Source of the DNA: Trachythela sp. YZ-2020
Lineage: Eukaryota > Cnidaria > Anthozoa > Malacalcyonacea > Clavulariidae
Direction of reading: 5' to 3'
Assembly (NCBI GenBank): GCA_016169945.1
Contig: JADLSH010000393.1
Location: forward strand, 12,457,001-12,521,000
Length of the DNA: 64,000 bases
The position numbers were made by a program, and so were the translations under genes. Below are positions 1-10,529 of this stretch, piece after piece. Every line of letters starts with the position of its first letter. Position 1 is the stretch's first letter. The notes beneath the pieces are model-generated. The model worked only from the letters and a program-made list of their open reading frames with translations. It ran no database searches and had not been told where the DNA came from.

Positions 1-764
1 GATCATCGCCAACACGATGAAGTTAGTCGGGAACTCCTCGTACGGAAAAACGATCACAAATAAAGAACGGCATCGCGAAGTAAAATTCTGCGACGATGAT
101 GACGTGTCTGTTTCCGTTCGCGAGCTCAGCCCAATTGATAAAGACACGTATGAAGTTATGGGCTCCAAGAAGAAAATCAAGTTGGATCTCCCGTTGCAAG
201 TAGGTTTCTTTGTGTATCAGTACGCAAAGTTGCGCATGTTAGAGTTCTACTACGACTGTCGCGATAAATATATCGACCGGTCTGATTTTGAATACTGCGA
301 GATGGATACAGACATTGCGTACATTGCAATAAGTGGAGAGATAGTGTTGATGCGATGTTAGACCAGAAATGGGGGAAGCATTTATTGAAGATAAATCTAA
401 TTGGTTTCCGCGTACGGACACCATAGAACATGCTCGTTATGATAAAAGGACGCCGGGTTTATTTAAAATAGAATGGGAGGGAGATGGAATTGTGAGCCTG
501 TGTAGTAAAACGTATTATTGTTTTGGGAGTGGTAAAGACAAATTTAGTTGTAAAGGTTTAAATAGGAATATTAATGTTATTAACAAGGAGAAGTATTTAG
601 ATGTAATTTTAACTAAACGTAGTGGATCAGGTGTAAATAGGGGCTTTAGGGTTTTAAACAATCAGATGTGTACTTATGTTCAAACGAAAAACGCTTTTAG
701 TTATTTCTATCCAAAACGTAAAGTGTTGGAGGACGGTGTTTCCACTATTCTATTAGATATTTAA
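1..764 (+). pseudogene. Polinton/Maverick-like protein-primed DNA polymerase B, C-terminal fragment
   Basis: The reading frame is open from the window edge and shows the family B motif KLVGNSSYGK (about 32-61) and a motif C core MDTD (about 301-312). These are the polymerase active-site landmarks of protein-primed (type B2) polymerases of Polintons and related viruses. The frame then breaks: it closes at 361 and a second frame, open from about 351 to the TAA at 762-764, continues the palm/thumb region with YDKRTPGLFK, KTYYC and a C-terminal KNAFSYFYPKRKVLEDGV. The copy therefore has at least one frameshift beside motif C and no 5' end in this window. The family would replicate the element from a protein primer. 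No integrase, protease or capsid gene is visible nearby, so this is a solitary, inactivated fragment. Polymerase family is confident; Polinton versus another type B2 element is inference. Confidence 0.85.
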
Positions 765-785
765 GTGTGTGTGTGTGTGTGTGTA
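765..785. repeat. (GT)n microsatellite
   Basis: About ten GT dinucleotides follow directly after the polymerase stop codon. Confidence 0.9.
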
Positions 786-943
786 AATAGTAAATACATA
801 ATTTTCAAAACCACATGTCTGTTGTCTTTGGCTGGGTGGGTGGATCCCATCAATCTAGCGTTTCGGGACTCCCGGGAAACTATTTGTCCTTGCGGGAAAT
901 TTCTTACTTTAATGGAGTTATTCAAAGGACAGTAAGGTCTACA

Positions 944-985
944 AAAGTCCCGCAGGGGTCATTTAAAGTCCCGCAGGGGTCATTT
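944..985. repeat. Two tandem copies of a 21-bp unit
   Basis: The unit AAAGTCCCGCAGGGGTCATT plus one T occurs twice in perfect tandem. Confidence 0.9.
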
Positions 986-1024
986 AAAATGTTATACATT
1001 TTCAAAAATGTTTCAGTGTACACC

Positions 1025-1115
1025 ATGCCTCGAACGCGTAAAGACTGTCCGATTTGCGGAAAGAAAAGTTTGTTAAAATTATAAAACCATTTGGCAGACA
1101 TTCCTGAACTGTCTT
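1025..1115 (+). pseudogene. Remnant of a small C2H2-like zinc-finger leader
   Basis: From the ATG at 1025 the frame reads MPRTRKDCPICGKKSLLKL and stops at 1082-1084. Past the stop the same frame continues NHLADIPELS, which resembles the conserved continuation of a short CPxCGKKxLLKLSNHLxxxH finger that I associate with mobile-element proteins in cnidarian genomes. The second metal-ligand pair is altered: the expected His is a Pro. The fragment lies about 260 bp downstream of the polymerase B tail, but nothing shows they belong to one element. Family assignment is from memory. Confidence 0.45.
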
Positions 1116-1905
1116 GTTAAGAAAGGCAACCTTTTCTGATTCGCGCTAAAGCTATATCTTTAGACCTAGAAGTTGTTTTGAATTAGTTGCATAGAATGGT
1201 CAGAAACACTAAGAAGCGGTCAAAATGGTATAAATAAGTTCGTACAAAATATTTTCATTTCATTCTCACGATGTAGCTATAGCATACAGCTAACACACCC
1301 TTTTGGCCTCCTTGTGTCCGGTGGGACAAAATCAGGCAAAACAACAAAAACCTTTTGGCTTACGTTGACATTATGATTGATTGATTGATAATAGTATTTA
1401 TTCAGGAAAACCAACATCACAAGTTGTGTTTTTCAGAAGGTCCCTGAGAAACTATAGAAATACAAAAGATTATACAACTAGTAGTTACTATCGCAAGGAA
1501 AGTGCTGCCTTGACGCCCAAACTGCATGCAAAATTCCTCGACCAAATAGTAATATTGAACGTATTTATATTGTTAATGGCACACTGTATGTATAGATTTA
1601 TTCTCTTGTCCAAACGATGAGATTACAACAGTGCGATTACAACACTGTGATTATTGTAAATAATAATATATTAGTACACATGCTAAACAAACATGTCACA
1701 ACAGTCTTTGTTCCCAATCTGTAGATATTTCATTTCATATTTATTTAGCATTTAGCTTCCATCAGTGTTCATCTGTACTGTCCAGTGAATTGTCAAAATA
1801 CATGATTATACAGCAAACCAACATAATAGTATATCTCTCCAAAACAACTGTGAGCAGGGATCCACATGACATATGTTGGAAATATTTAATTCTTTATATC
1901 GCAGA
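1116..1905. other. Intergenic, AT-rich
   Basis: I see no supportable gene. A short (GATT)n tract lies at about 1375-1390. Confidence 0.5.
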
Positions 1906-2108
1906 TTCCATCCCATTACAGATGATGTAATATATCCATATTATTTTGTAAGTATGCAACAACCATTTTTTTCAAGTAAATATAACATAATTTATCAACC
2001 AAATTTGGTTTTCATTTTCTGCCTCAACAGACAGTCAATGTTACTTTGTGCCACAACTGGCTCTGCCACAATGGGCAGATCAATAATATTTTGTGCCTCA
2101 ACACGCTC
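1906..2108 (+). repeat. Left arm of a 0.9-kb imperfect palindrome
   Basis: This arm is the imperfect reverse complement of 2596-2800. Shared landmarks include GATGATGTAATATATCCATA, CAACCAAATTTGGTTTTCAT and ATGGGCAGATCAATAATATT. The arms differ by substitutions and small indels. Confidence 0.85.
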
Positions 2109-2149
2109 CACAGGTTCTATCACAATGAGCTATTCCATTTAAAATCCGT

Positions 2150-2420
2150 AACCCCCCCCCCCTCTATCGAGGACAGGGGTTTTTCTATAACCCTGAAGAA
2201 TTCCTGACTTTCAACAGCCCACCTGAGGAATTTTGTATTTACAACACCTACCCCTGAAGAATTCCTGTCTTACAGCTATTACCCCTGAAGAATTTGACTG
2301 CAACCCCCTGAAGAATGCAATTTTTTTACTCAACCCCTGAAGAATTCCAAGCCTAAATAGTCACACCCCTGAAGAATTCCAAGGCAAAATGGCCCCTTAC
2401 CCCTGAAGAATTCCAGGGTC
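2150..2420 (+). repeat. Degenerate minisatellite with core ACCCCTGAAGAATTCC
   Basis: The core word occurs about eight times with a period of roughly 25-40 bp and variable filler. It sits in the spacer of the palindrome formed by 1906-2108 and 2596-2800. Spacers are irregular and not unique-length, so this is not a CRISPR array. Confidence 0.85.
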
Positions 2421-2595
2421 CTCAATGGGCTCTACCACAACAGGTAGATTGATATTTTGTGCTACGATCACAGGTACAGGCTCTATGACTACAGCTAGAT
2501 CACTATTTGTCACCGTCATAGATGGGGCACAGGCGATATATTAACTGTGTCGATCACAGACCGACATATGACATATCTTGTAAGAAAGCATGTTT

Positions 2596-2800
2596 GAGCC
2601 CGTTGAGGCACAAAATATTATTGATCTGCCCATTGTGGCAGGGCCAGTTGTGGACAAAGTAACATTCATCCGCCTGTTGAGGCAGAAAATGAAAACCAAA
2701 TTTGGTTGATAAATTATGGTATATTTACTTGTTATGGTTGTGACAAACTTACAAAAAATATGGATATATTACATCATCTTAAGGGCCTAATGAGATGGAA
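2596..2800 (-). repeat. Right arm of the 0.9-kb imperfect palindrome
   Basis: Reverse-complement partner of 1906-2108. The two arms are separated by 487 bp that include the ACCCCTGAAGAATTCC minisatellite. Confidence 0.85.
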
Positions 2801-3699
2801 TTATCATCGTACATGAATTAATTAACCTCCACGGGTAGATATTTAATATTATTTGTCATCGTACATGAATTATAAACACTAACTATGGTTGGTAAGTTAT
2901 CTATAGACAAATATTCTACACCATGCCAGGATCTAGGACTAATAAGCCATTACTCAGAGCTTTTAAATACATTTTGTCTCCTTGTATTAAGACATTATTA
3001 AATGTTGTTTTAGACCACGCGGACAATGGAATATTTCGTGCTGAAAGAAGCGCCAATCAAAACTCATAAAAGCACATTGCTTTCCTCTAGAATGGACACT
3101 AAACAGTTCATCGCCTTGATGAATATCGGCAGAAATAAATAAATCCATACTTACCTGTGTTTCTTCGGGAAATGTTTTTTTTTTTTTGCAGCTAGTCAGA
3201 TCCAGAAATCTTGAGAGTTCTGAACTTGCAGATCACATGGAACAAAACATGCGCGTGCAATACAATATTTTCTCGTCTCTCCCCCCATTTTAAAAATTCT
3301 CCTTGAGCTCGACTTTCTGCCCGGAATTCCGACAACTGACAGAGGCAAGATCGAGATCTCGACTATACATAGGTCGGCGTAAAAGACTGGGGCGAGTGAA
3401 CTCTGGAGAAACCTTGCCATGTCAAGAATAGTGTGCTGCCTTCGGCAGCAATAATAATATGCATGCAGGTTATACGATATATATATTGTAAAATATAAAG
3501 TATTAAATGCTTCATTAGAGACCTTTAGATTCAGGTTTACCGCAAACCTGTAACCGTCGTTTGACGTTAGCGGTTTGCCGTTTGCGGTTCGAACATTTTT
3601 CGACTTAGATTTGAAGTTCTTAGATGAAAATTTTTCGACTTAGATTTGAAGTCGACTCAGATGATGTTCTTCGAAGGATCTAAACGAGAGGTCGTTGCA
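2801..3699. other. Intergenic, AT-rich
   Basis: No recognisable gene. At 3595-3650 the words TTTTTCGACTTAGATTTGAAG occur as two near-identical copies about 40 bp apart. Confidence 0.45.
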
Positions 3700-4084
3700 A
3701 AAGTCACAACGATGGCTCCATTCCAAAAGATATCTCGAGGAGAAGTTTGCCATCGAGGTGAATTACTCAAGTGTACACTAGAACTATTATAGTGCTTGGC
3801 GGTATGTCACCAAAGAAGACAACAGTTATGAAGAGAGTGAGACGCACCCAGACCTTCGCAGCCATAACGAGCCGAAAACTACAAGGGCAAGTGTGACCAG
3901 GACGCAAACTGCCAAAAAACGCAACCAAACCGAGCAGGGCGGACGAAAAAAGCGATGTAAGAAAGAAAAGAAGAAGCGCTTGACGGCATTTGACGTGTCT
4001 GAAGTTATTCTAAAAATAAACATAACGACAGTGACGGAGCTACACGCATATGCCGAAAGCAATAGCGTTGTCTCACGTAGCTAA
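3700..4084 (+). pseudogene. N-terminal fragment of a Rep-like (HUH endonuclease type) replication protein
   Basis: One frame carries an aromatic-rich segment with a YVTKED word (the Y-x-x-K arrangement of HUH nucleases), then a Lys/Arg-rich linker, then KKRLTAFDVSEVILKIN and a TELHAYA segment, closing at 4084. A stop codon at about 3777 interrupts it. I relate it to Rep proteins in cnidarian genomes that join a HUH nuclease to a superfamily 3 helicase. The helicase half of the same family appears at 5719-6266 on the same strand, so the two look like pieces of one old element separated by about 1.6 kb. Whether its source was a parvovirus-like integrant or another Rep-encoding element cannot be decided here. 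Confidence 0.45.
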
Positions 4085-4233
4085 AAATAGATAAGGGAGC
4101 TAAGACCCCCCACGAGACTCAGACAAACAAACTACTATTTAATATAGAATTATACTAGCAGCGAACTATCATTGGCATATTTTTTTATTTTATCTGCACT
4201 AAAACTCATTCAAATTTACACCAAAGTTAGAAC

Positions 4234-4525
4234 ATGGTTAGTACTAAGCACTGTTGCTGGGGAACGTGTGCAAGTGATTCGAGATATCCAGAAAAATTGC
4301 CGAAATCGCTTCAGGAAATGAGGGCTTCTGGCCTTGTTCTGGGCAAAAGGTATTTATACCTTTTCCAAAACCGTCGCAAGGAATTGAAAAGTCTCGTCGC
4401 TGGGTTTCAGCATGTTCGCGGAAAAACTTTGATGTATCAATGATAAATAGGAACACATATATTTGTGCAGTTCATTGGCCAGGCGAGAAAGGGCCCACGG
4501 ATAAAGGGCCAAAGTGGTAAAGGGC
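4234..4525 (+). pseudogene. THAP-type zinc-finger domain, frameshifted
   Basis: The ATG at 4234 opens a frame with [18 protein letters not shown], giving the first Cys pair of a C2CH THAP finger. After about 60 bp of unmatched sequence, a second frame (about 4350-4520) supplies VFIPFPKP, the RRWVSACSR segment with the conserved Trp, and [15 protein letters not shown] with the closing Cys and His. All DNA-binding landmarks of a THAP domain are present but in two frames, so it is broken by a frameshift or insertion. THAP domains bind DNA and are common in P-element-type transposases and host factors. No transposase domain follows; instead a SAP fragment on the opposite strand overlaps the end. 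Confidence 0.75.
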
Positions 4526-4704
4526 CTTCGGCGTTTACCACTTTGCTTCAAGCCTCTACATTTTAACCACCGCTTGAGTTGATCGACAGTATAATCTGAT
4601 GGATCATGCTCAAAATATGAGCCGGGAACGCCGTCGTTTTCAGTGAGAGTTGTTAAATTTATCGGAGAAGCACTAGTTGTAGAATTCATTTTTAAACCAG
4701 ACAC
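4525..4704 (-). pseudogene. SAP-domain fragment
   Basis: The minus-strand frame starting near 4689 or 4704 contains DYTVDQLKRWLKCRGLKQSG, the helix-turn-helix pattern of SAP DNA-binding motifs (about residues 36-57). Beyond residue 60 it runs into antisense of the THAP remnant and loses similarity. In cnidarian mobile-element proteins SAP, THAP, SWIM and recombinase domains are often joined, so the two back-to-back remnants may come from one rearranged gene. The fragment has no visible partner domain. Confidence 0.6.
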
Positions 4705-5445
4705 AGTGCCAAAGGGCGGTTCTCTCTTTTACAGAACTGATATTTAAAAATACACTATTAAATCAATAAGTTAACCGGCTTGTGAAATATTTTTTCAACA
4801 TATTTTTTTATTGTCAAAGCAAAATAGTTTTACTTATCAACGCCAACGGAAGATTCCTCAGTGAAAAGAGTTTATATTTGAAATTATTTTACGTATAAGT
4901 GACAATTAATCTTTCATTTGAAATAAATCCGTATTTTAAATATAGAATATAGTCGATAGAATAGTAGACAATCCTAGACCTAGCTTCTTTTATAGTATTA
5001 AAACTAAAAGGTAAACAAAATAGACTATAAATAGTGGATACTATAAATACAGCGACAAAATAGTAAATGTTAAAAATAATGGGCACTATAAAAGCGAATA
5101 TAAAACACCAAAAGAGCAAAATAATGGGCACTAAATCGACAAAAAATGGTTTTTAAGGGTCCAAACTTAGTATAAACACGAAAGCAACAATATATTAAAA
5201 TAGACTATATAGGATAGTAGACCTATTTATAGCAGCGACAGAATAGTCCATACTGAAGCGATGAAATAGCCTATATTACAACTACCAAAGCAAAAATATC
5301 GACACTGGCACTTCGACTAAAGCAAAAAGTACAACGTGTGTATGATTCCGCACAAATAAACTTTAAACAAACTATCAAATTATCAAAATAACTCACAGCA
5401 AGCTCTCAATCATAATACAATTTATATTAAGAGTTGCCAATGTTT
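4705..5445. other. Very AT-rich spacer with degenerate short repeats
   Basis: Between about 4960 and 5290 related words such as AAAATAGACTATA, AGCGACAAAATAG and ATAATGGGCACTA recur irregularly. The open frame across it is an artefact of this composition. No gene is supported. Confidence 0.5.
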
Positions 5446-5454
5446 GTCTGAGTC

Positions 5455-5655
5455 ACAGTATAGAGACGACCAGTAGGGCCACTCATTTGAAATTTTGTGT
5501 GGCCGCTCATTACGCATTGGCAGCCAGTCAATTGCTTTTTCTGGCCAATAAGAACGCTGGACTAAGTTTCCTGGCCAGTAAACTGCATATTTTTGCATAA
5601 AAAGCCGGCTACATGTTGCATCGCCGAGTGGCCCTACTGGTCGTCTCTATACTGT
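5455..5655. mobile_element. 201-bp MITE with 9-bp target-site duplication
   Basis: The ends are near-perfect inverted repeats over about 30 bp, beginning ACAGTATAGAGACGACCAGT. The element is flanked by a perfect 9-bp direct repeat GTCTGAGTC at 5446-5454 and 5656-5664. A 9-bp duplication fits Mutator-like elements. It has no coding capacity. Confidence 0.85.
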
Positions 5656-5718
5656 GTCTGAGTCTTGGCAGGGGGTCGGAATTCGTGACGTCACGTCGAG
5701 ACAACGCTATTTCAAGAC

Positions 5719-6266
5719 TTGCTAGACACGACTTGGCGAATGAAAACAGCTAGACAAGTATTGGATAGGGCTAAGAAAAGCCGAACAGAATTACTTGTGG
5801 ATGCGTCAAAGCAAACATGCGACGCTGAATGTAAGGGTGTATGGCTTCAATGTGCAAACGACATACTGAACAAGAATGGCATTGACAAACAGAAATTTTC
5901 CTGGGTTGGCGTAGAAGAAGCTGAGTGCATTTTCTTAAATGATTTTCGGTGGAGTGCTACAGTGATACCATGGCATGATTTGCTATTGATGTTAGAGGGA
6001 GAAGTACAGTCGTTCATTTGCCTGCCCCAAAAACTCATTTCACTCGCGACATCGAGCTTGTGAAAGATACGCCGATATTCTGCACTAGTAAGAGGCCGTT
6101 AATATTTATTAAAAATGGCGTTGTAGACGATCGAGAAACAGAAATGATGGCCGTACGCTGGAACATTGTGTATTTTAACTACCAAATTCCGCAACATCAA
6201 CAACGGAATATTTCAGCCTGTCCTCGCTGCTTTACACAGCTATTATCAGAGAACACACAAGTGTAG
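5719..6266 (+). pseudogene. SF3-helicase-like fragment of a Rep protein
   Basis: Two overlapping frames (5719 to about 6020, then 6018-6266) encode a helicase-type ATPase fragment. ECIFLNDFRW (about 5932-5961) looks like a Walker B region, IPWHDLLLMLEGE follows, and after a frameshift come DTPIFCTSK (sensor-like Ser/Lys) and RWNIVYFNYQIP near the end. The first part has KQTCDAECKGVWLQCANDIL, a Cys-bearing linker of the same family. The Walker A (P-loop) segment expected between these parts is absent, so there is an internal deletion as well as the frameshift. It would have unwound DNA for rolling-circle or rolling-hairpin replication. It matches the 3700-4084 fragment in strand and order, and a MITE lies between them. 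It is inactive. Confidence 0.55.
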
Positions 6267-7084
6267 ATTGAGATCATATTTCATTACGTAATGAAGGCTA
6301 CGCAAGTTGCCGCTTCGCACGGTCTACAGTCCAATTTGAGTGCTCTTTTCGTGTTTTTAACACTCACGAAATGCATAAAAGATACTTAATTCTACATCAG
6401 TGTGTTCATCTTATCAAATTCTAATAGTTAAGGCAAAAATGGCCCAAATAAAGGCGTGTGTTTTATTTCCCCACGGTCTACACGGAAAACGCGTTTTTCT
6501 TGAATACTAATGAGATCTGGTTGTATTAGCCAACGCTATTTTTTATGTAGACCGTGGTAAAATGTTTAGTTTTTGGTCTTTCGCTTAGTAATTGCTTTAA
6601 GACATGGGTTTGAATGTTACCTACACTACAGATTGAAAATATTTTATCTATGTTATTGTCATGTATGATTTTTCCAGCCAAACATTTCCGTAGACCGTCG
6701 TACGCCACACGAAAATTGTCGCGCCGGACACTACAGCAATACTATACTATAGCCAAATGATTGATTTATGCGTTTTAGACAATATGACTTTAGCTATAGA
6801 CGTTCAAATTTTTCTAACGATATATTACCTTATATTCATCGATAACAATGAAGAGTTACTATAAACTTTATTATTGAAAACAAATACAGTTGGATTATAT
6901 TAATACTTGATCACATTGCATGTAAAATTATACGTTTTATACTTTTATATATGCGCAATGCAAGTCCATGTAAATATTTACAATTATTACTTATAGATAG
7001 TTGCTGTTGGATATACGTTAGTATGAATAAAGATCATTAAGGGTGATAGATATCTCATGAATCTTAGACAACTATTCATATTGT
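6267..7084. other. Intergenic, AT-rich
   Basis: No supportable gene. The word CACGGTCTAC or its complement recurs at about 6319, 6472, 6547 and 6692, which may mark an old MITE. Confidence 0.4.
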
Positions 7085-8080
7085 TTAATACTTGATTCGC
7101 CTTCCCTTTGAGGTTAATATTGCCTCAACGCGTTTAGGCATGCTCTCAATAGTACAAGCAAGAATGCTTACATCTAAATTGTAAAAACAACGCAAAACTC
7201 TATTCTTAAACTCTTCAAAACTTTCTTTCCTTATTTGTTTATCAATTGCTTCGTTTTCTAGACTCCTTTTAATAACATGAAATGCGTTCTCGATAGGGTT
7301 AAGATCGGGTGAGCGTGCTGGGATTTTACGAAATTCGCATTCGATTTCATTTAGGGCAGACATTGTCTTTTTACTCGTCTGAGATGGATCATTGTCCATT
7401 ACAAAAATGCGCTTTCTATAAGCTTTACGACCGGCCTTCGCGAAGCATAAATTAAAATGGCTCTTAATAAAGTTATAGAAGAAATGTCCGTCCATTTTTT
7501 CATATTGTTCTTTAAGTATGACACCTTTCCCATGTGCTGATTGCAACCACCAAATGAAGACGTCTCCCACCAGGTAAACTTTTGCTTCCCTTGGCTGTTA
7601 ATGTTAGTCCTTCGACTCTTGTTCTCCAAACACTTGTGAATGAAAGACACTGACCCCGTCAAGGTAAAACGCAACATGATTGGTAAAGAAATCTGGATTA
7701 TCGCGTAAAGTGTTTTTCATTTTTCGCGCGTACCCTTTTCGTGTTTTCAAATCCTTTTCATTCAGTAGACCTTTTTTTCTTGCCTGGCGCAATTTATAGC
7801 CATTCTTGTTTAAAAATCTTGATACAGTCCTTCTGCAATACTAGGTGGTGTCAAGTCCACTTTCTGCTATCAAATCCTTTACAGAAAAGCTCGGCGATTT
7901 ACGTCTTAGTTTATAAAATGTACGGAGCAGAATCCTCTCTGTCCTTTCAGTTAAAACCTTTGGGCGTCCTGCTTTTACTTTAACATATCCTGTATTCATT
8001 TTCCGATTGGAAACGTTGTAAGCCGTAGACTTTGAAACACCGTGCTTCCTAGAAAGATCTCTGTAACTTAAACTAACCAA
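7085..8080 (-). pseudogene. Tc1/mariner-family transposase, broken
   Basis: Read on the minus strand, an N-terminal helix-turn-helix region (YRDLSRKHGVSKSTAYNVSN) and an AGRPKVLTERTER linker are followed by the catalytic core: FYLDGVSVFH with the first Asp, VMDNDPSQTSKK with the second, and RSPDLNPIENAFHVIKRSLE with the Glu. There are 34 residues between the second Asp and the Glu (DD34E, as in Tc1). Lesions include an in-frame stop at about 7841, a frame break near 7620 and another near 7560, so no protein can be made. I did not find convincing terminal inverted repeats by eye. The family cuts and pastes into TA dinucleotides. Confidence 0.88.
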
Positions 8081-8400
8081 TTATCTGGTTAAGACAAGTA
8101 ATGCGCGTTTTTCGGCTGATATTTCTCGCACCATTTCCGCGTGCGTGTCTATTCTGATTGTTACGATAAGTAACAATTCATTATTATAAAAGACGTCACA
8201 GTTTTATGTAATTCCACTTAAACAATTCTAAATAGCATGTTATGAATTAAAATTAACCGGCTTCTCCTGTACCAATATGTACATAACAGGGTGAAAAACG
8301 AGTTTAAATTTTCTCACTCATTTTCAGACAATCAAGGCCAAAATCATGTGGACAATACACCTGATATGCACTCATAATGTATTTACAACTATAAATCATA
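8081..8400. other. Intergenic
   Basis: Nothing recognised, though any 5' end of the adjacent Tc1 copy should lie here. Confidence 0.4.
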
Positions 8401-8496
8401 CCCCCACTCCCCCAAATCAATGTTGATATCGTTTTCATAGCTCAGGTTTTCAATCCAATGTACAGGAATGCAACATTGAGAAAGGGGGAGTGGGGG
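8401..8496. repeat. GC-stem hairpin, about 96 bp
   Basis: CCCCCACTCCCCC at 8401-8413 is complementary to GGGGGAGTGGGGG at 8484-8496. The pairing continues inward through CAATGTTG and CAACATTG. Confidence 0.8.
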
Positions 8497-9194
8497 AAAC
8501 AAAAATTACTATAAAATTTCTCGAAATATTACAAAGATTGATAAATTTGAGCACTGTCCAAAAGGTTTTTGGCCTGGATTGTAGCTCCACATGATTTTTG
8601 GAGTTGTTAGCAAGTAACTCCAGGTTAAAATATCTAGCTCCACTGCCTGGCGTGTAACTCTGGAATTCTTTGTTCAACTAAATTTTGAAGCACACATTTT
8701 GAACTTGGAGTTAGCCCCTTAGGCTATGGACTAGGTAGCGTCGCTCCATTGCTCCCTAGAAGCAGCCATGGACCAAATGAATGATCTATCATCATTAAAC
8801 TTCAATATTTTCATTGTACGCCCTGGGGGGAGGGGGTTGAAAAAAGAGTACTCTCTGTATGCTTGTGAAAATGTTGATAATTATGGATGACCCCTAAGGA
8901 ATAATTCAGGGTAATTTGTCACTTACACCAATAATGTTTTCATGTGAAATTTCCTGCAGCAGTTTAATTTCTCTTAAAGCAGTTATATTAATACCTGATG
9001 GGCAAAGCAAAAGAAAATATATCAAGATCTTAAAAATATCCTTAAAATTGCAAATAATTCATTTAATAATTATTTTATATTTAATACTATCTTTGGCTTC
9101 ACTTCTTTTTCCAAGCTTGATCTTAATAAGAAAAAGAAATTCATCTTGTGGGATACACACATAAAAATGCTCAGATTGTAATAAAACTGCATCA
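8497..9194. other. Intergenic, AT-rich
   Basis: No supportable gene or structured repeat seen. Confidence 0.4.
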
Positions 9195-9520
9195 GACTTG
9201 TATTGCTTGTTCCCAGCTTGTTGACAAGTTTTTAACGGCATAGCTTGTTGATAACTCGCTACAAGGTTGTTAATTGAAGAGACTTGTTACAAGTTGCCCC
9301 AACAACTTGTGATCGTCCTGCAATTCAACAACTTGTTAACAAGTTGTGAATGACAGCCTTGCAGCAACTTGATAAAATAACAGCATTGTTACAACTTGTT
9401 AACAAGTTGTGAGTGGCAACCTTGCAGCAATTGTAACAGCATTGTTACAACTAAGTTACAACTTGTTGACAAGCTTGCTACAAGTATATTGCGAACACAT
9501 CTTGTTGACAAGATGTGAGA
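9195..9520. repeat. Interspersed repeat of palindromic AACTTGTTAACAAGTT words
   Basis: AACTTGTTGACAAG, ACTTGTTAACAAGTTG and GTTACAACTTGTT recur at least eight times with ACCTTGCAGCAA between them. Each word is itself a short palindrome. It looks like a satellite-like repeat and has no coding signal. Confidence 0.75.
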
Positions 9521-9624
9521 TTTATGTGTCTGTGTATATTTCAGACGGATCCTACAACTAGCTTACCCGTATGGTAGTGAATGCTACCAATATAGAATTT
9601 TGCATAACAATATTTTGGATTACC

Positions 9625-9661
<37 letters not shown>

Positions 9662-9770
9662 ACTAAAGCAGGGCGCATCCAGGCACATTGCCAGCTAATG
9701 GGTTAACAAGAGACAATGGCAGATAGTTTTGTTAACCCATTAACTGACAGTGCTCCACAGTGATAACGCG

Positions 9771-10529
9771 AACACCGCGGAAAAAAGTCTGCGCATGCGC
9801 ACGAACTAAGAAATGGCGAGAAACGGCGAGAAATGGCAAAAAATGGCGAGAAATTTCCAACTTTGAAAACAAAACATGACCATGTACACGTTCAAAATAA
9901 GTGAAACAAACAAAATAATAAGGCAGACGGATAGACCATACCTTAATTATTAGTCTTCTAACATCTATTGTATAAAAAGAAATAAAAATGAAATAAAAAG
10001 TCGTTTGTGTACTGGGATGTATCGAGCACTTCGTGCAAAATTAACAATTACACAAGTTTAAACCAAAAATATAAGCAAATTTCCAGGAATATAAGGTTCT
10101 TAATGTCCTTAATCTTTCGAGTCTATCATAAAGTTTAATTAAAGTTTACGCGAAATTAATTAAATTTTCATGCTACGCAAAAAAAGATATGGACGAAAAC
10201 GTGGTAAATGAACCTACGACAAATATTCTTGCACGGTTCCGTATGAGAATTTTTACACGATAAATTTATCGCCAGTCATCTTTGGTTCATTTTCTGTGCA
10301 TGATACTATTTCTTGAACTTATGAACTATAATTATTTCTAGTTTTTAAGTTGACACATTCATTATTTCGCTCACAATTTTATAGCAAAGACACACGAGTA
10401 AGTCGCTTATCCTTATGGCCATTTTGAGTCTTCGCCCCACCGGAATTCATCGGAATACTTGGAAATCAAGTTTTCGCCAAGTAAATTTCAGTCAAATTGG
10501 CGCATGCGCAGACGTTTTTCTGCGGTGTT
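9771..10529. mobile_element. 759-bp MITE with 9-bp target-site duplication
   Basis: The ends AACACCGCGGAAAAAAGTC and the complement of GACGTTTTTCTGCGGTGTT form an inverted repeat extending through GCGCATGCGC (about 30 bp with few mismatches). A perfect 9-bp direct repeat GATAACGCG flanks it at 9762-9770 and 10530-10538. The interior is AT-rich and non-coding. A second copy of its inner and right part, together with the same right flank, occurs at 36,893-39,937. The TSD length suggests mobilisation by a Mutator-like transposase. Confidence 0.85.

Noticed and set aside
2150..2420. CRISPR-like regular repeat
   Set aside because: Repeat words vary, spacing is irregular, spacers are not of constant length, and the context is eukaryotic.
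3196..3420. 74-codon minus-strand frame with Cys residues
   Set aside because: No recognisable family, no partner exon, and typical length for chance frames.
4889..5131. 80-codon hydrophobic minus-strand frame
   Set aside because: Explained by AT-rich degenerate repeats; no domain.
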